Positions 15,825 to 24,537 are shown, numbered from the stretch's first letter. The stretch: DNA of 59,904 nt from Erysipelotrichaceae bacterium (GCA_009773735.1 WSYG01000004.1:65932-125835), one strand, 5' to 3'. Notes: generated from the letters alone by a model not told the origin. Numbers and translations are program-made.

Positions 15825-16529
15825 TTATGTTGCAGATCTTAATCGTTGAATGACCTCTTCAATAAAAATCATAAAGACAGTTCTTGATTTTTCGTGAGGT
15901 TGAAGGTCAGAAGACTGTGGAAATTTTGATAACCAGAACATTTTATCGCAAGTACTGATCAGTGAAGGATTATATTCTTCAGCAACCACCAGAACTTCTC
16001 CGCCTTTAGATTTCGAAAGTTCAAAGATGCTTTGGAATGATTTAAAAGAACCAGTGGTCGTTAAGACAACCAATAAGGTCTTATTATCGACCATAGATCT
16101 TACTGACAGTTCATCTGAAAGTGCGATGACGGTTTTGTTGGTACATACGCGCAATTTATATTCGAAGTACTGTGCCATCAGAAAAGAAGGACCATATCCA
16201 AACAAAATGACTTTCTCATATTCATTGAGGATTTCAATAAAATCGTCAACAAGTTTCAAGTCGAAATCTTCAATGAATTGTATTAAGCGATCAAGTTCAC
16301 TGGAACACTTTTTCTTTGCTGGAGTACGCCCATACACAAAATCCATATATTGCTTAAAATTAGTAAAACCAAGTTTCTTGGATAGTTTAGAGACTTTTGA
16401 GATGGAGCATTGGCTGATTTCTGCAGCTTCACGTATTTTTAGATCAGAGTGATCTTTAGAGTATGTGTGGATTGCTTGATAGACATTTAGCTCTAATGGA
16501 TTCAAACGACTTAAGTCAAGGTTAATCAT
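15825..16529 (-). CDS. RpiR/MurR-family transcriptional regulator
   Basis: 234 residues: an N-terminal helix-turn-helix of the RpiR type (about 1-75; I-R-E-A-A-E-I-S-Q-C-S-I-S-K-V-S-K-L-S-K-K-L-G split across two helices) and a C-terminal SIS sugar-phosphate-binding domain (about 90-220; L-F-G-Y-G-P-S, then T-T-T-G-S). RpiR proteins sense phosphosugars. AGGAGGTAAT precedes the ATG. A near-perfect TGGAAAATTTTCTA lies at its own transcription start, which suggests autorepression. It sits between the two transporters and controls, by inference, both. Confidence 0.92.
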   Translation of the reverse strand: MINLDLSRLNPLELNVYQAIHTYSKDHSDLKIREAAEISQCSISKVSKLSKKLGFTNFKQYMDFVYGRTPAKKKCSSELDRLIQFIEDFDLKLVDDFIEILNEYEKVILFGYGPSFLMAQYFEYKLRVCTNKTVIALSDELSVRSMVDNKTLLVVLTTTGSFKSFQSIFELSKSKGGEVLVVAEEYNPSLISTCDKMFWLSKFPQSSDLQPHEKSRTVFMIFIEEVIQRLRSAT

Positions 16530-16557
16530 TAAATTACCTCCTAAAGGAATTAAAAAG

Positions 16558-16604
16558 TGGAAAATTTTCTACTACTATCTTAACATTCTATGGTTCAAGC
16601 GTAA
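16558..16604 (-). promoter_or_regulatory. rpiR promoter with operator at +1
   Basis: Reverse strand TTTACG (about 16605-16600), 17-bp spacer, TAAGAT (16582-16577), then TGGAAAATTTTCTA at 16558-16571 over the predicted transcription start. Confidence 0.6.
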
Positions 16605-16634
16605 ACATAATATGAAGAATTATAACACTAATAA

Positions 16635-16686
16635 TGGAAAATATTCCATAATTATATAAAATATGTAATAAATATAGAAAATTATC
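16635..16686. promoter_or_regulatory. Paired RpiR-type operators of the catabolic operon
   Basis: TGGAAAATATTCCA (16635-16648, perfect TGGAA arms) and AGAAAATTATC (16676-16686) have centres 40 bp apart. The second abuts the -35 box. Relative to the predicted start their centres are near -41 and -81. Confidence 0.72.
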
Positions 16687-16715
16687 TTGACAAGGTTTTG
16701 GGGTCGTTCTATGAT
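16687..16715 (+). promoter_or_regulatory. Promoter of the ygc-like catabolic operon
   Basis: TTGACA (16687-16692), 17-bp spacer, TATGAT (16710-16715). A leader of about 57 bases leads to AGGAGGA before the first gene. Confidence 0.85.
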
Positions 16716-16778
16716 GTAAGCGTATTCACCAAAAATGTGTTTCGCTCAACAAACAGGTCGACCAGGAGGAACTAGAAC

Positions 16779-18251
16779 ATGAACCACGATACATTACTAC
16801 TTGAATTATCTAAGATACTACAAAAAAACCAAATCAATACCAACTCAGATGAGTTGTATGATGCGTCGGCAGATCGCTACAAGAAGTATGCGAAAGCAAG
16901 AAAAGTACTTAATGTACCAGCTCCAGTCGCCATTGTTTATCCAAAATCAACCCGTGAAGTCAGCACATTGCTGAAGTTTTGTAACGACAATGACATCAAT
17001 GTTATAGCTCGTGGTGGAAAGACAGCTACTGAAGGCGGACTTGAAAACTGGAAAGAAACAACGTTAGTCATTGATGCATTATATTTAGACAAAATCATCA
17101 AAGTTGATTACTACAACATGCAGGCAACCGTTCAAGCGGGTGTTGCCTTACAAACCTTAGAAGATGTCGTTCGTCCAATGGGCTTTACAACAGGTCATTC
17201 TCCACAATCAAAACCAGTCGCGAAATTTGGCGGCTTGGTCGCAACCAGAAGTATCGGTCAATTCTCAACATTATATGGTGGAATCGAAGATATGGTCGTT
17301 GGTTTAGAATGTGTGTTCCCTGATGGTCACATTTCACTGATTAAAAACGTTTCTCGCAGAGCTGGCGGGCCTGATATCCGTCATATCGCTATCGGTAATG
17401 AAGGAACTCTATGCTACATCACTGAAGTGACTGTAAAACTGTTCAAACACTTCCCTCAAAACAATCAATTCTTTGGGTATCTGATCAAAGATGTCGATAC
17501 AGGCATCAGTATCTTACGTGAAGTCATGGTCAATGGTTATCGTCCTTCGGTTGCTAGAACCTATTCTGAAGGTGATGCTGGTCAACATTTCTACCACTTC
17601 CATAAAGGCCATTGTGTTTTGATCTTCATGGCTGAAGGTAACCAAGACATCGTAGATGCAACCGCAAAAGGCATCTTACGTGCCGTTGATAAATTCAGTG
17701 AAGGCATCATCGAAAAAGTCGACAGTCAACTCATCGAAGATTGGTTCAATCATCTCAATTGGTCTCAAAAAGACATCGATGATGAATTTGAAGGGATGCT
17801 AGAAAAAGATTATCATGCTGGATTCACCACAGAAGTCTCTGCCGATTGGGAAACCATCGTTCAGATCTATAAAAACGTCATGCGTCGTATCACCAATGAA
17901 TTTCCTAGAGCCAGTGATCTAACCTTGTTGGGTGGCCATTCATCCCACAGTTACATCAATGGGACCAATATGTACTTCGTCTACAACTACAAGATCAACT
18001 GTAATCCAGAAGATGAGCTACGCATTTATCATCATCCTCTACAAACCATCGTCGTTGAAGAAACGCTGAAACTGGGTGGTTCGATGTGTCATCATCACGG
18101 TATTGGTAAATATCGCAATGAGTGGACCAAAGAAGAACACGGATCTGCTTACTACATGCTTGAAAAGCTAAAAGAAGCTTTTGATCCTAAAGGCATCATG
18201 AATTTTGGAACCATATTTCCACAAGAAGACGGGAAGAAGTATCAGAAGTAA
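16779..18251 (+). CDS. FAD-linked oxidoreductase, YgcU/alkyl-DHAP-synthase-like
   Basis: 490 residues. An N-terminal FAD-binding PCMH domain (about 45-230; V-A-I-V-Y-P-K-S and I-A-R-G-G-K-T-A-T-E-G-G) is followed by a C-terminal FAD-oxidase domain with the active-site motif C-H-H-H-G-I-G-K (about 438-445) and the closing D-P-K-G-I-M-N. The HHHGIG form resembles alkyl-DHAP synthase and E. coli YgcU rather than simple glycolate oxidase. With EtfBA encoded in the same operon, it probably hands electrons from a hydroxyacid- or polyol-type substrate to the electron-transfer flavoprotein. First gene of the RpiR-controlled operon. Confidence 0.88.
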   Translation: MNHDTLLLELSKILQKNQINTNSDELYDASADRYKKYAKARKVLNVPAPVAIVYPKSTREVSTLLKFCNDNDINVIARGGKTATEGGLENWKETTLVIDALYLDKIIKVDYYNMQATVQAGVALQTLEDVVRPMGFTTGHSPQSKPVAKFGGLVATRSIGQFSTLYGGIEDMVVGLECVFPDGHISLIKNVSRRAGGPDIRHIAIGNEGTLCYITEVTVKLFKHFPQNNQFFGYLIKDVDTGISILREVMVNGYRPSVARTYSEGDAGQHFYHFHKGHCVLIFMAEGNQDIVDATAKGILRAVDKFSEGIIEKVDSQLIEDWFNHLNWSQKDIDDEFEGMLEKDYHAGFTTEVSADWETIVQIYKNVMRRITNEFPRASDLTLLGGHSSHSYINGTNMYFVYNYKINCNPEDELRIYHHPLQTIVVEETLKLGGSMCHHHGIGKYRNEWTKEEHGSAYYMLEKLKEAFDPKGIMNFGTIFPQEDGKKYQK

Positions 18252-18286
18252 AATTTGTATTATCATTCGCTGAATTGGGCAGGGTA

Positions 18287-18326
18287 TCGTACTTGATCTA
18301 GATTCCGGGGGAATTTACAGGTACGA
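18287..18326 (+). other. Structured intercistronic RNA between the oxidase and the second MFS gene
   Basis: Nested inverted repeats TCGTAC...GTACGA (18287-18292 / 18321-18326) enclose ATTCC-GGG-GGAAT (18302-18314). There is no T tract. It may protect or process the mRNA, or be a small regulatory element. Confidence 0.5.
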
Positions 18327-18365
18327 AGAGGCCTTTGGCGAGTAAATAATAAACAAGGAGGGCCT

Positions 18366-19646
18366 ATGAGCCAGGAAAAGTTCAAACGATATTTTCAGTT
18401 CTTTTTGGTTATTTTAGCAGCGGGTTCGATTTATCCATTGGTGTATTTGAAGAGTAACTACCAAGAAACAATCTTGCAAGTCTTCAATATGTCTAATGCA
18501 CAACTCAATACGATGTATACAATTTTGGGTTGGGTATTCGTATTCGGTTATATTCCGAGTGGAATCTTAAGCGACCGTTTCTCAGCGAAGAAACTGTTGG
18601 CGATCTCACTATTCTTCACCGGTCTTGGTGGTTTGTGGTTCGCGCAAGTTCCTAATTACGAATATGTTATGGTTATCTTCGGTATCTGGGGGATCTTCTC
18701 TGTATTTACGTTCTGGAGTGCCCACATGAAAATCGTCAAATTGTTGGCGACTGAAAATGAACAAGGCACATTCTTTGGAATCTTGGATGGTGGTCGTGGG
18801 GTTGTTGAAGCTCTGTTGGCCAGTTTAGCGCTCTTTATTTTCTCTGGTATCTTAGGCGATAGCTTGAATATTGTTGACAAACGTGCTGCACTTATTGCGG
18901 TCATCTACATGTATTCTGCAGTCTTGATCATCACATCCGTTATGATTTGGTTCTTTGTTCAAGATGACAAAAAAGTATTGGCTCTTGATGCGAATAAGAA
19001 AGAAGCTGTTAAGTCACCTGCTTTCAAATTCTCTGAATTAGGCAGTTTATTCAAAAACAAAAAAGTATATCTCTTAGGTGGTATTATCTTTATGGGCTAT
19101 GCTGTATTCTGGACTGTTTATTACCTGAGCTGGTTCTTAGAAACCTACGTCGGTATTGATCCTGTTTCAGTTGCTGGTACCATGGTCGTTGTCTTGTGGA
19201 TGCGTCCAGTTGGCGGCTTCATTGGTGGATTCTTGGCTGACAAAATTGGCAGAACCACAGTTCAAATCGGTGCTTTAACCGGTGCTGCAGCTTGCTTAGT
19301 CGCCATATCTGTTCTTCCAGTTGCTGGCAATGAGGGTTTATTCCCAACATTGATCATTGTCTTGGGTATCTTCTTATATGCCATCCGCGGTACTTACTGG
19401 TCACTGTTGGGCGATCTTAAATTAGATGCTATTATTCTTGGAACCGCCATTGGAGCCGTCTCCTTTATCGGTTATATGCCAGACATCATCCTTCCTGAAT
19501 TCAACACATTCTTGTGGAAAACATTCGGAGATATGGGTGGCTTCAATGCTTACTTCATCTCAAGTGCAATTCTAGGCATGATCGGGGTTGTCTTGGTCAT
19601 CGTCTTTGGAATCATGGTTAAAAAGGAAAACAAAGCCGTCAAATAA
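18366..19646 (+). CDS. MFS transporter, YqcE/YihN-like (paralogue 2)
   Basis: 426 residues, about 12 transmembrane helices, the length of E. coli YqcE. It shares long blocks with the transporter at 14276 (for example W-G-I-F-S-V-F-T-F-W-S-A-H-M-K and R-G-T-Y-W-S-L-L-G-D). AAGGAGG precedes the ATG. It lies two bases before etfB. Two such paralogues under one regulator may import two related substrates or act as importer and exporter. Confidence 0.88.
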   Translation: MSQEKFKRYFQFFLVILAAGSIYPLVYLKSNYQETILQVFNMSNAQLNTMYTILGWVFVFGYIPSGILSDRFSAKKLLAISLFFTGLGGLWFAQVPNYEYVMVIFGIWGIFSVFTFWSAHMKIVKLLATENEQGTFFGILDGGRGVVEALLASLALFIFSGILGDSLNIVDKRAALIAVIYMYSAVLIITSVMIWFFVQDDKKVLALDANKKEAVKSPAFKFSELGSLFKNKKVYLLGGIIFMGYAVFWTVYYLSWFLETYVGIDPVSVAGTMVVVLWMRPVGGFIGGFLADKIGRTTVQIGALTGAAACLVAISVLPVAGNEGLFPTLIIVLGIFLYAIRGTYWSLLGDLKLDAIILGTAIGAVSFIGYMPDIILPEFNTFLWKTFGDMGGFNAYFISSAILGMIGVVLVIVFGIMVKKENKAVK

Positions 19647-19648
19647 AT

Positions 19649-20446
19649 ATGAAAATCATCTGTCTCATTAAATTTATTCCAGATGTGGAAGACTTCAAGT
19701 ATGACTATGAACGCAATGTGCTGATTCGAGAGAATATGAAACAAATTCTTAATCCCGAAGATGCCTGTGCTGTTGCATTTGCCCTTACAGTAAAAAGGTT
19801 TTATCCTAGTACTGTGATCGAAGTCTTGACGATGGGACCACAAAGCGTCTCGTCAAAAATGGAAGAGATCTTGAGACTAGATGTTGATCATGCGACCTTG
19901 ATTACGGACAAAGCTTTTATTGGAAGCGATACTTATGCAACCAGCCGTGTCTTGGCCACCTATTTGAAAAGTAGTTCAGTAGATTTAATCTTAAGTGGAA
20001 CGCATACCTTGGATGGCGATACTTCGCATGTCCCTGCACAAATCGCAGAATGGTTAGAGCTTCCCCATGTATCAAACATCATCAGTATCAATATGAATTC
20101 GATGGACTCAGGACGGTTGGTACTCAGCGTCGATCATGATCAAACGATCATGACCTTCGCTGTCCCTTATCCTTCCGTCCTTAGTCTCTCCAAAGATTCA
20201 GCTTTCAAGATGCCTTATGTTCGATATGATGATCTCAATAAAGAGGTATCACATCGTCTAAAGGTCATAGATTGTGCTCAATTGGGTTTAAGAAAAGAAG
20301 AAGTAGGTTTTGATGGATCTAAAACACAAGTCGTTTCGACTTTCGTTAAGACCATGACCAAAAAAGATAAGACCGAAGTTAAAATCGATGAGGCTGGACT
20401 TCAAAGTGTAATCGATCTCCTAAAAGAAAAAGGGGTCCTCGCATGA
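19649..20446 (+). CDS. Electron transfer flavoprotein beta subunit (YgcR-like)
   Basis: 265 residues, the usual EtfB length. Start M-K-I-I-C-L-I-K-F-I-P-D-V, the N-P-E-D-A-C-A-V segment, G-x-D-T-Y-A-T-S-R-V-L and L-S-G-T-H-T-L-D-G-D-T are EtfB landmarks. EtfBA accepts electrons from flavin dehydrogenases; some Firmicute EtfBA bifurcate. Whether this one does cannot be told by eye. It overlaps etfA by four bases (ATGA). Within this operon the donor is presumably the FAD oxidase at 16779. Confidence 0.92.
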   Translation: MKIICLIKFIPDVEDFKYDYERNVLIRENMKQILNPEDACAVAFALTVKRFYPSTVIEVLTMGPQSVSSKMEEILRLDVDHATLITDKAFIGSDTYATSRVLATYLKSSSVDLILSGTHTLDGDTSHVPAQIAEWLELPHVSNIISINMNSMDSGRLVLSVDHDQTIMTFAVPYPSVLSLSKDSAFKMPYVRYDDLNKEVSHRLKVIDCAQLGLRKEEVGFDGSKTQVVSTFVKTMTKKDKTEVKIDEAGLQSVIDLLKEKGVLA

Positions 20447-21405
20447 AGAAGGTCTTGCTTTATCTGGATAAAAATAGACCACAAGATCTCAGTCTTTTCG
20501 CCGCATCAAAAATGTTGGTTAAAGATGAAGCTTGTATCATCAGTGCGATTGGCTATCAAGAAGATTTACCTTTAGGTAACAGTGTTTATGATGAGGTTAT
20601 GATCATCGATGAAAAGCATGTGATGGCTTATGACACCATGAATCTAACAGCTCTACTTAAACAGATTCAGCATGTTCATCATTTCGACATCATACTCTTT
20701 CCATCTACGCCTTTAGGAAGAATCCTAGCCCCACGCTTAGCCATAGCCCTACATGTTGGTTTAGTCGCTGATGTGACAGGGATCGATGCTCATGACGGAA
20801 TCGTTGAATTGATACGTCCTGCGTATAGCGGTAAGCTTATGGCGAAGATTTTAATCAAAGGTGAAGGACCATTGATGATGACCCTGAGACCCAATATCTT
20901 TACCTATCACAGTGAAGATGTGAAACAAACTGTTTATCAAACGTTGAAAAAACATGAGCCAAAAGCATCTGGAATCATCTTACTGGAAACCAAACAAAAA
21001 GTTGCGGGCAAAGATATTCGTGACAGTAAAGTGCTGATTTCTGGTGGAGGTGGGGTTCTTCATCAATTCAATCGACTTGAAGACTTAGCGCGTGTACTTA
21101 ATGCGGTAGTATCGGCCAGTCGAAGGGTTGTGGACTCTGGTGTTGCCCATCGTAAGATCCAAGTGGGTCAATCTGGTAAAACAGTCAGTCCTAAGTTATA
21201 CATCGCGTTAGGCATTTCTGGTTCTGTTCAACACATCGAAGGCCTTAAAAACGTAGAAACAATCATAGCGGTCAATACCAATAAGAATGCACCGATCTGC
21301 AGCTTGGCGACCCTTGTGGTTGAAGGCGATGCAATCGAATTTATAGAAAAACTCTTAGTTAAGATTAAAGAAAACAATTTGAATTTCAAGGAGGAAACAC
21401 AATGA
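20443..21405 (+). CDS. Electron transfer flavoprotein alpha subunit (YgcQ-like)
   Basis: 320 residues. The C-terminal FAD-binding domain is clear: V-G-Q-S-G-K-T-V-S-P-K-L-Y-I-A (about 243-257), G-I-S-G-S-V-Q-H and A-V-N-T-N-K-N-A-P-I, where most EtfA have N-T-D-x-N-A-P-I. It forms the heterodimer with the overlapping etfB product. Its end overlaps the next gene by four bases, so etfB-etfA-SDR form one coupled unit. Confidence 0.93.
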   Translation: MKKVLLYLDKNRPQDLSLFAASKMLVKDEACIISAIGYQEDLPLGNSVYDEVMIIDEKHVMAYDTMNLTALLKQIQHVHHFDIILFPSTPLGRILAPRLAIALHVGLVADVTGIDAHDGIVELIRPAYSGKLMAKILIKGEGPLMMTLRPNIFTYHSEDVKQTVYQTLKKHEPKASGIILLETKQKVAGKDIRDSKVLISGGGGVLHQFNRLEDLARVLNAVVSASRRVVDSGVAHRKIQVGQSGKTVSPKLYIALGISGSVQHIEGLKNVETIIAVNTNKNAPICSLATLVVEGDAIEFIEKLLVKIKENNLNFKEETQ

Positions 21406-22181
21406 ACATTCAAGACGTCAATATGGACTTCTTTTCCCTAAAAGGAAAAAATGCTTTGGTTACAGGCGGTAACAGCGGATTAGGTCAAGCCTTCGCAACA
21501 GCTTTAGCAAAAGGTGGAGCCAACGTTATGGCAGTCAGTATCATGGATGATGGTGGAGAAACCAAAGAAATGATCGAAGCTTGCGGCGTACAGTATAAGC
21601 ATGTTTTTGCGGACATTACAGCCGATGGCGAATGTAGACGTGTCGTTGAAGATTGCGTCAATACTTGGGGCAGTATCGATATTTTAGTCAACTGTGCCGG
21701 TATCTGTATCAATATTGAAGATGTTACTCAATTCGATCGTAAGCCATGGGATAAGATGGTTGCGGTCAATTTAACGGCAGCCTTCGAAATGATCCACGAA
21801 TCATGCAAGTTCATGATCAAACAAAAATCAGGTAAGATCATCAACATCGCTTCCTTGTTTGCCTTCTTGGGTGGACAATGGTCACCTGCTTATGCAGCAA
21901 CCAAACACGGTATCGTTGGTTTAACCAAATCCATGTGTGATGAATTGGCTCAATTCAACATTCAAGTCAATGCGATCGCTCCTGGTTACTTCGCAACCAA
22001 ATTAACAGAAAAAACACGTTCTAATCCAGAACGTAATGCCACGATCTTGTCTCACATTCCAGCGAATCGTTGGGGTTGGTTGGCAGATTTGATGGGAACT
22101 TGTGTCTTTTTATCCAGTGATGCTTCCAATTATGTAAATGGAACAACTGTGACTGTAGATGGCGGTTATTTAATGAGATAA
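21402..22181 (+). CDS. Short-chain dehydrogenase, KduD/YgcW-like
   Basis: 259 residues. Rossmann motif T-G-G-N-S-G-L-G-Q (about 21-29), N-C-A-G, catalytic Ser in N-I-A-S, and Y-A-A-T-K with the Tyr and Lys of the active site. F-S-L-K-G-K near the start and V-N-G-T-T-V-T-V-D-G-G-Y at the end resemble 2-deoxy-D-gluconate 3-dehydrogenase (KduD) and E. coli YgcW. It probably interconverts a hydroxyl and a keto group on a sugar or sugar acid with NAD(P). AAGGAGG precedes the ATG within the end of etfA. Confidence 0.88.
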   Translation: MNIQDVNMDFFSLKGKNALVTGGNSGLGQAFATALAKGGANVMAVSIMDDGGETKEMIEACGVQYKHVFADITADGECRRVVEDCVNTWGSIDILVNCAGICINIEDVTQFDRKPWDKMVAVNLTAAFEMIHESCKFMIKQKSGKIINIASLFAFLGGQWSPAYAATKHGIVGLTKSMCDELAQFNIQVNAIAPGYFATKLTEKTRSNPERNATILSHIPANRWGWLADLMGTCVFLSSDASNYVNGTTVTVDGGYLMR

Positions 22182-22203
22182 TGATGCGCAAGCATCATTT
22201 TCT
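22181..22203 (+). other. Intercistronic GNRA hairpin between the SDR and kinase genes
   Basis: ATGATGC-GCAA-GCATCAT is a 7-bp stem with a GCAA tetraloop and four T. It could be a weak terminator that lowers kinase expression, or an mRNA-stabilising end. Confidence 0.6.
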
Positions 22204-22217
22204 TCTCGAGGTGAACT

Positions 22218-23657
22218 ATGAAAGACAAATATTTAATTGGTGTTGATAGCGGTTCGCAAAGTACCAAAGTCATCATCTTCAATCAAAAAGGACAAATCGT
22301 TACGACTGCCAGCGAAGGTCTAAAACCGATGGTGACCAATAAACTGGGTCATGTTGAACATCCGGATGATGATCTTTGGGATTCATTGAAGGTCGTTTTA
22401 CGTAAAGTCATGAAGGAATTCAAAGGCGATCCAAAAGATATCTTAGGGGTTGGTTTGTGTTCGATTCGTTGTTGCAGAGTTTTCATGAAACATGATGGTA
22501 CTTTAGCAGCCCCCATCATGAGTTGGATGGATGTTAGAGCTTATCAGAAATATGAAGACAAACCGGAAATCGGCTATACTTGTTCAACATCAGGTTACCT
22601 AACATTTAGACTGACTGGATCTTTTAAAGAAATGACGGCCAATGCTTATCAGTGGCAGTTTCCAGTCGATATGGATTCCTGGGATTGGTCAAAAGACGAG
22701 ACCTATTTTAACGGTTTTGGAATTCCTAGAGAAAAACTCATGGACATTCAAGTTCCTGGAACCATATTAGGATATGTCAACGAATGGGCTTCTAAAGAAA
22801 CAGGTTTGCCTGTAGGATTACCAGTCGTTTCAACAGCCAATGATAAAGCTGTTGAAGCTTTAGGTTCAGGTTTGATTCAACCCAATGTTGGATTATTGTC
22901 TTTGGGTACCTATATTGCCTCTATGGTTCATGGTCATAAAAACATCACCACAGGCCAAAGCTTCTTTACCAATCTTTCTTGCATTCCTCATCAATACCTC
23001 TACGAAAGTGGTGGGATCAGACGTGGTATGTGGTTGGTATCTTGGTATAAAAACATCATCGGGGATGAATATGCCTTAAAAGCCAAACTCGATGGATTAA
23101 TCCCTGAAGATGCTTTAGCACGAGAAGCCTTTAATGTTCCTCCTGGATCAGATGGTTTATTGACCATTCCTGACTGGTTGGCTCCGGCATCTCAACTCTA
23201 CCGTAAAGGCGTTATGATCGGTTTTGATGAACGTCATACGCGTGGTCATATCTATCGTTCACTGTTGGAAGGGATCGCCTTGACCCTTAAAAACAGCTAT
23301 GATGCGATGAATGCTGAACTGGGTTCTACTCCAGAAAAGATCATCGTTTCCGGTGGCGGATCAAACAGTGATCTGTATATGCAGATGATTTCTGATATCT
23401 ACGGTGTCAAAGCCATTCGTAATAAAGTTAACGGAGCTGCTGCGATGGGTTCTGCAATCTGTGTGGCTGTTGCGACAGGTTTGTATGATGGCTATACTGA
23501 AGCAGTTGCAAACATGATCGAAGTCAAAGATGAGTTCACGCCTAATATGGAAAACCATAAAGTGTATGAACGTTTCAACACAAGAGCCTATAAAGACTTG
23601 CCGAAATTGATGGAATCTACCCTCAAGGCAGTCTATGCTGGCCTAAACGAAGAATAA
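22218..23657 (+). CDS. FGGY-family carbohydrate kinase (YgcE/xylulokinase-like)
   Basis: 479 residues. N-terminal ATP phosphate motif G-V-D-S-G-S-Q-S-T-K (8-17), second phosphate loop L-S-L-G-T-Y, and the FGGY C-terminal signature V-S-G-G-G-S-N-S-D-L-Y-M-Q-M are present. It would phosphorylate the sugar or sugar-acid substrate after SDR action. The phosphosugar could then be the signal for the RpiR regulator. Last gene of the operon, followed by a hairpin terminator. Closest functional parallel from memory is E. coli YgcE, of unknown substrate. Confidence 0.9.
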   Translation: MKDKYLIGVDSGSQSTKVIIFNQKGQIVTTASEGLKPMVTNKLGHVEHPDDDLWDSLKVVLRKVMKEFKGDPKDILGVGLCSIRCCRVFMKHDGTLAAPIMSWMDVRAYQKYEDKPEIGYTCSTSGYLTFRLTGSFKEMTANAYQWQFPVDMDSWDWSKDETYFNGFGIPREKLMDIQVPGTILGYVNEWASKETGLPVGLPVVSTANDKAVEALGSGLIQPNVGLLSLGTYIASMVHGHKNITTGQSFFTNLSCIPHQYLYESGGIRRGMWLVSWYKNIIGDEYALKAKLDGLIPEDALAREAFNVPPGSDGLLTIPDWLAPASQLYRKGVMIGFDERHTRGHIYRSLLEGIALTLKNSYDAMNAELGSTPEKIIVSGGGSNSDLYMQMISDIYGVKAIRNKVNGAAAMGSAICVAVATGLYDGYTEAVANMIEVKDEFTPNMENHKVYERFNTRAYKDLPKLMESTLKAVYAGLNEE

Positions 23658-23667
23658 ACAAAAAGAG

Positions 23668-23699
23668 AATGAAGCAGGCAAAAAGCCTGCTTCATTTTA
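23668..23699 (+). terminator. Terminator of the catabolic operon
   Basis: AATGAAGCAGGC / GCCTGCTTCATT 12-bp stem with an AAAAA loop and a short T tail (TTTTAG). Some read-through into surE is possible. Confidence 0.82.
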
Positions 23700-23712
23700 G
23701 AAAAGGGACCTT

Positions 23713-24504
23713 ATGAAACCACTAATCCTAATCACCAATGATGATGGGATTCATTCGCCTGGTCTTTTGGCTTTAGCCGAAGCCATCAGTGACATTGCGG
23801 ACATCCTCATCGCAGCCCCAATTGCCCAGCAGACTGGTATGGGAAGATCTTTTCCACATATGCCAGATACAGGGATCATCGAAGAAGTACGACTCTTAGT
23901 CAATGATAAAATCACCAAAGGTTATGGGATCCATGGATCTCCAGCTCAAGTTGTGGCGTATGCTATCCTAGAATTGGCCGATCGTAAACCAGACTTTGTG
24001 TTCTGTGGGGTCAATTATGGAGAAAACCTAGGTTTATCTGTGACTTGTAGCGGTACATTAGGTGCAGCTTTTGAAGCCAACAGCCATCGTATCAAAGCCA
24101 TTGCTTATTCCCGTCCAACTGCCTTATCTAAACAACACTCCGAAGTGTTTGATCCAGTGGATTGGACGCCTTTGAAAGCTGTCATTAAAACACTTACTGA
24201 AATTGTCTTAACTAAAGGCTTTCCCGCAAACACAGATATCCTCAATGTTAACTTTCCTAAGCACGTTGACGCATCAACTCCCATTCGCATTACTCGTCAG
24301 AGTCCACAGAATTATTCTGATTTTGTGAAACCTGAACCCAGAGATTTCTCGTTGGCTTATGCGTTGAGTGCCGCAAAGAACGTCAAAGAAGAAGAAACAC
24401 CAAGAAACAGTGATGTCTATGCGGTCATTTATGAACATGCGATCTCAGTTACTCCGTTGACTTGGGATTCATCACTAGACGCCGATCAAAATTGGTTGAA
24501 GTAA
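23713..24504 (+). CDS. surE: 5'/3'-nucleotidase SurE
   Basis: 263 residues, usual SurE size. The N-terminal I-T-N-D-D-G-I-H-S-P-G-L carries the metal-binding Asp pair; Q-Q-T-G-M-G-R-S contains the metal-ligand Ser region; G-V-N-Y-G-E-N-L-G carries the conserved Asn. SurE removes phosphate from nucleoside monophosphates and polyphosphates. AAAAGGGA precedes the ATG. No separate promoter was recognised; it may be read through the preceding terminator. Confidence 0.93.
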   Translation: MKPLILITNDDGIHSPGLLALAEAISDIADILIAAPIAQQTGMGRSFPHMPDTGIIEEVRLLVNDKITKGYGIHGSPAQVVAYAILELADRKPDFVFCGVNYGENLGLSVTCSGTLGAAFEANSHRIKAIAYSRPTALSKQHSEVFDPVDWTPLKAVIKTLTEIVLTKGFPANTDILNVNFPKHVDASTPIRITRQSPQNYSDFVKPEPRDFSLAYALSAAKNVKEEETPRNSDVYAVIYEHAISVTPLTWDSSLDADQNWLK

Positions 24505-24510
24505 TAAGTT

Positions 24511-24534
24511 AAAGGAATCCGTTTGGATTCCTTT
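24511..24534. terminator. Bidirectional terminator between surE and nudF
   Basis: AAAGGAATCC-GTTT-GGATTCCTTT, a perfect 10-bp stem between convergent genes. Confidence 0.85.
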
Positions 24535-24537
24535 GTT

